NCBI GenBank assembly: GCA_946415695.1
Contig: CAMKTM010000126.1
Coordinates: 1-6,855 of the forward strand
Reading direction: 5' to 3'
From: an uncultured Prevotellaceae bacterium
GTDB taxonomy: Bacteria > Bacteroidota > Bacteroidia > Bacteroidales > Bacteroidaceae
DNA length: 6,855 nt
Positions 4,979-6,855 of the stretch are shown here, piece by piece. Numbering within the stretch: position 1 is the stretch's first letter; each line of letters starts with the position of its first letter. The notes beneath the pieces are model-generated. The model searched no databases. It saw only the letters and a program-made list of their open reading frames with translations, and was not told the origin of the DNA. Both the position numbers and the translations under genes were made by a program.

Positions 4979-6436
4979 TCATTTCTTGGGAGCTTCCTTG
5001 AGGATGGCGAGCAGGTGGTCCCAAACCATCTGGACGGTTGGGATGAGCAGTTTCTCGTCGGGGCTGTGTACGCCGCGGAGTGTCGGCCCCATGCTTATCA
5101 TGTCCATACCGGGGAACTTCTCGCTGAAGAGCCCGCACTCCAGGCCTGCATGAATGCCGCGAACGATGGGTTCCTTCTTGAAGAGCTTCTTGTACTGTTC
5201 TACGGCGATGCGCAGGATTTCGCTGTTCGGGTTCATCTTCCAGCCCGGGTAGCCTTCGCCGATTTCTACTCTTGCCCCTGCCAGCTCGAAGGTGGCGGCA
5301 AAGGTGTTTGCCATGTTGACGCGGGCGCTGTAGATGCTGCTTCGCTGGCTACTGTTCACGTCGATTGTCTTCGTCTCGGGAACTTTGTGGATGCTTGCCA
5401 GGTTGCTGCTCGTCTCAACCATGTCAAGGTCCTGGCAGATGGCATATACGCCGTTATCTACAGCCTGGAGCGCCTTGACGAGTCGCTGTGCGCAATTCTT
5501 CTCGATTGCGCTCTTGGCTTGTTCTTCGCTCTGCAGTGCAAAGGCCATTGTCTTCTCCGTAACGGAGTATTCCTCTTCCACGTCAGCTTGATAGAGGTTC
5601 CAGTCGGCGGTGATGCTCTCCTTGTCCTTCGCTGGAACGGCGCAGAGGCACCATGCTTCGCGAGGGATGGCGTTGTGAAGTCCGCCTGCCTGTATGTCGA
5701 TGAGCCTCAGGTCGTACTTCTGTTGGCTGGAGTAGAGGAAGCGAGCCAGGAGTTTGTTGGCATTGGCGCGTTTCTTGTTGATGTCGTCGCCGCTGTGGCC
5801 GCCTGTCAAGCCTTTGATGCTGAGCGAGAAGGTGAAGAAGCCTGCGGGCAGAGCCTCCTCCGTGTAGTCGAACCGGGCAAAGGTGCGGCAGCCTCCGGCA
5901 CAGGAGACGAAGATTTCGCCCTCATCCTCGCTGTCGAGGTTGACCATCAGGCGGCCCGTCATGAAGTCCGGCTTCATGCCCTCGGCGCCCGTGAGGCCCG
6001 TCTCTTCGTCGCGAGTGAAGACGCATTCCAGCGGCCCGTGCTCGATGTCTGTGGCTTCGAGCAATGCCATCTCCATTGCCACGCCGATGCCGTCGTCGGC
6101 ACCGAGCGTCGTGCCCTTGGCTTTCATCCATTCGCCGTCGATGAAGGTCTGGATGGCGTCCTTCGAGAAGTCGAACGTCACGTCGTTGTTCTTCTCGCAC
6201 ACCATGTCCATGTGGCTTTGCAGGACGATGGTCTGGCGGTCCTCCATGCCGGGCGTGGCAGGCTTGCGGATGATGACGTTTCCCGTTTCGTCGCGACGGG
6301 TTTCAAGATTCAGGCTCTTGCCGAAATCAAGCAAGAAGTCTATCATTCTCTCCTCGTGCTTCGACGGTCGAGGTATCTGGTTTACTTGTGCAAAGCACTT
6401 GAACACTCTTTGGGGGGCTAAAGACATTTTATCCAT
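4979..6436 (-). CDS. pepD: Aminoacyl-histidine dipeptidase / cytosolic non-specific dipeptidase (M20C)
   Basis: PepD is a cytosolic di-zinc metallopeptidase that hydrolyses Xaa-His and many other dipeptides, recycling amino acids from imported peptides. The 485-residue length is typical. The metal and catalytic residues are all in place: H75 and D77 in QSHMDMV, D114 in LGADDGIG, E144 and E145 in TRDEETG, D168 in NLDSEDEG, and H457 in RGVHSP. Their spacing matches the characterised Vibrio PepD set. The lid-domain signature TGGHSGDDIN (211-220) and the C-terminal GIHAGLECGLFS (427-438) are also present. There is no signal peptide. The start at 6436 gives MDKMSLAPQR; Met4 is an alternative with little consequence. 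This is the first gene of the minus-strand run, behind the only clear promoter on that strand, and the lipoprotein gene follows closely. It is unrelated in fold to the secreted C69 dipeptidase at the other end of the run. Confidence 0.97.
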   Translation of the reverse strand: MDKMSLAPQRVFKCFAQVNQIPRPSKHEERMIDFLLDFGKSLNLETRRDETGNVIIRKPATPGMEDRQTIVLQSHMDMVCEKNNDVTFDFSKDAIQTFIDGEWMKAKGTTLGADDGIGVAMEMALLEATDIEHGPLECVFTRDEETGLTGAEGMKPDFMTGRLMVNLDSEDEGEIFVSCAGGCRTFARFDYTEEALPAGFFTFSLSIKGLTGGHSGDDINKKRANANKLLARFLYSSQQKYDLRLIDIQAGGLHNAIPREAWCLCAVPAKDKESITADWNLYQADVEEEYSVTEKTMAFALQSEEQAKSAIEKNCAQRLVKALQAVDNGVYAICQDLDMVETSSNLASIHKVPETKTIDVNSSQRSSIYSARVNMANTFAATFELAGARVEIGEGYPGWKMNPNSEILRIAVEQYKKLFKKEPIVRGIHAGLECGLFSEKFPGMDMISMGPTLRGVHSPDEKLLIPTVQMVWDHLLAILKEAPKK

Positions 6437-6486
6437 AATTCTTGTTTTTATCTATGAAAATAACTCGATATTCTTTTATATTATTG

Positions 6487-6494
6487 TATATTTG
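6487..6494 (+). promoter_or_regulatory. Bacteroidota-type -7 element for the small membrane protein gene
   Basis: TATATTTG matches the TAnnTTTG -7 consensus of the Bacteroidota primary sigma factor exactly. Transcription would start a few bases downstream, near 6500, leaving a leader of about 14 nt before the ATG at 6515. I see no clear TTG -33 box at the expected distance, so strength cannot be judged. Confidence 0.6.
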
Positions 6495-6499
6495 CACGA

Positions 6500-6507
6500 C
6501 AAATATA
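6500..6507 (-). promoter_or_regulatory. Bacteroidota-type -7 element for pepD and probably the whole minus-strand unit
   Basis: Read on the minus strand this is TATATTTG, an exact TAnnTTTG match. It lies about 63 bp upstream of the pepD ATG, giving a leader of roughly 55 nt. It is the mirror image of the plus-strand element at 6487-6494, with five bases between them. No clear -33 TTG is seen. No comparable element appears in the gaps before nadC or the C69 dipeptidase, so this promoter may serve all five genes. Confidence 0.6.
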
Positions 6508-6514
6508 ATGAATT

Positions 6515-6730
6515 ATGTTGAAACTTGCTCTACTAACGCTCGGATTTGTTGCCTTATCGGTCTTGTTTTTGTGCATCAAGATGCTTTTGAAGCCTGGAAG
6601 CCGTTTCGGAAGCACCCATATCGGCGGCAGCAAAGCCATGAGAGAGCGAGGCATTCATTGCGTTCAGAGCATGGATGCAATGGAGCGGAGGGAAAAGCGA
6701 CATGCCAGTGAAAAAAGGCGGAACAATTAA
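6515..6730 (+). CDS. Small single-pass membrane protein, conserved hypothetical of Bacteroidales
   Basis: This 71-residue protein starts with a hydrophobic helix (about residues 2-24, LKLALLTLGFVALSVLFL onward) followed by KPGSRFGSTHIGGSKAMRER and a very basic tail (ERREKRHASEKRRNN). By the positive-inside rule the tail should be cytoplasmic, with the helix as an anchor. I recognise the helix plus 'FxSTHIGxxKAMRERGIxCVQS' layout as a small uncharacterised protein family recurring in Bacteroidales genomes; I know of no assigned function. The ATG at 6515 is the first in frame, since a stop lies at 6509-6511. It diverges from pepD, with overlapping promoter elements. The stop TAA is followed at once by a hairpin. 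An ATG at 6508 opens another frame (MNYVETCSTN) without recognisable features; I consider it spurious. Confidence 0.82.
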   Translation: MLKLALLTLGFVALSVLFLCIKMLLKPGSRFGSTHIGGSKAMRERGIHCVQSMDAMERREKRHASEKRRNN

Positions 6731-6750
6731 CTTTGGCGTCCAAGCCAAAG
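6731..6750 (+). terminator. Hairpin directly after the small membrane protein stop codon
   Basis: CTTTGGC (6731-6737) and GCCAAAG (6744-6750) form a perfect 7-bp stem with a 6-nt loop, starting one base after the TAA stop. There is no U-tract after it on the plus strand; the next bases are GCAGCCCCCC. On the minus strand it is followed by TTAATTGTT, a weak T-rich run. It could terminate or stabilise the small gene's transcript, or stop minus-strand transcription entering from the right. The pairing is certain; the role is inferred. Confidence 0.4.
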
Positions 6751-6810
6751 GCAGCCCCCCCTGAACCGCTCCTTTCCTTATCGTCACACACACCATGTTC
6801 TTTGCTTTTA

Positions 6811-6855
6811 CATGTACAAGCAATTGCTTGTACATGTATAAGCAATTGCTTGTAC
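6811..6855. repeat. Palindromic 22-bp tandem repeat, cut by the window end
   Basis: Two 22-bp units (6811-6832 and 6833-6854) differ at one base: CATGTACAAGC versus CATGTATAAGC, each followed by AATTGCTTGTA. A third unit appears to begin at 6855. Because each unit is itself palindromic around GCAATTGC, 6809-6838 forms a perfect 30-bp palindrome. There is no gene on either strand here that I can support; the 80 bp between the small gene and the repeat (6731-6810) hold only the hairpin and a C-tract. The copy number and function are unknown. Confidence 0.9.

Noticed and set aside
5015..6421. 468-residue plus-strand reading frame antisense to pepD
   Set aside because: It mirrors a clear M20C enzyme with all catalytic residues. 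Long antisense frames also appear opposite nadC (2001-2807) and rlmH (2931-3437), so this is a codon-usage by-product.
6508..6711. Alternative plus-strand frame starting MNYVETCSTN
   Set aside because: It overlaps the 71-residue protein in another frame and shows no hydrophobic helix or familiar motif.
6554..6845. Minus-strand small reading frames near the right end
   Set aside because: They overlap the plus-strand membrane protein gene and draw their N termini from the palindromic repeat; there is no conserved motif or promoter.

Overview
The window looks like ordinary chromosomal DNA from a Bacteroidales bacterium, most likely Prevotella or a close relative. Three things point there. The promoter region carries TAnnTTTG elements, which are the Bacteroidota -7 consensus. 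The exported proteins and a 71-residue membrane protein are of types I associate with this order. The gaps are filled with short tandem repeats (heptamers, octamers and a CCCCT/AGGGG-rich 'PLTPPKG'-type repeat) that I associate with Prevotella-like genomes. The genus is an inference; no rRNA or marker gene is present.

Layout. Positions 1-122 hold a 22-bp tandem array that may continue to the left. Five genes then lie on the minus strand. Read in transcription order from the right, they are pepD (4979-6436, M20C dipeptidase), a beta-helix lipoprotein gene (3395-4906, possibly from 4957), rlmH (2925-3398, 23S rRNA pseudouridine-1915 methyltransferase), nadC (1929-2813, quinolinate phosphoribosyltransferase) and a secreted C69-family dipeptidase gene (150-1811). 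A single plus-strand gene for a 71-residue membrane protein (6515-6730) diverges from pepD. The right end (6811-6855) is a second 22-bp tandem array built on a palindrome and cut by the window edge.

The five minus-strand genes are probably one transcription unit. The only convincing promoter on that strand is in front of pepD, and TTTG does not occur in the two larger gaps (1812-1928 and 2814-2924). The lipoprotein and rlmH genes overlap by 4 bp (GTGA) behind a strong Shine-Dalgarno sequence. The products do not form one pathway: peptide hydrolysis, rRNA modification, NAD synthesis and an unknown surface protein.

The most interesting feature is the placement of the microsatellites. In both exported proteins, the DNA encoding the signal peptide is itself a short tandem repeat with a unit that is not a multiple of three: 7 bp in the C69 dipeptidase and 8 bp in the lipoprotein. 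Slippage would therefore frameshift the protein, making these candidate phase-variable secreted proteins. Other repeats abut or supply stop codons (rlmH, nadC) or lie next to start codons. I saw no mobile element, CRISPR locus, defence system, tRNA or rRNA.
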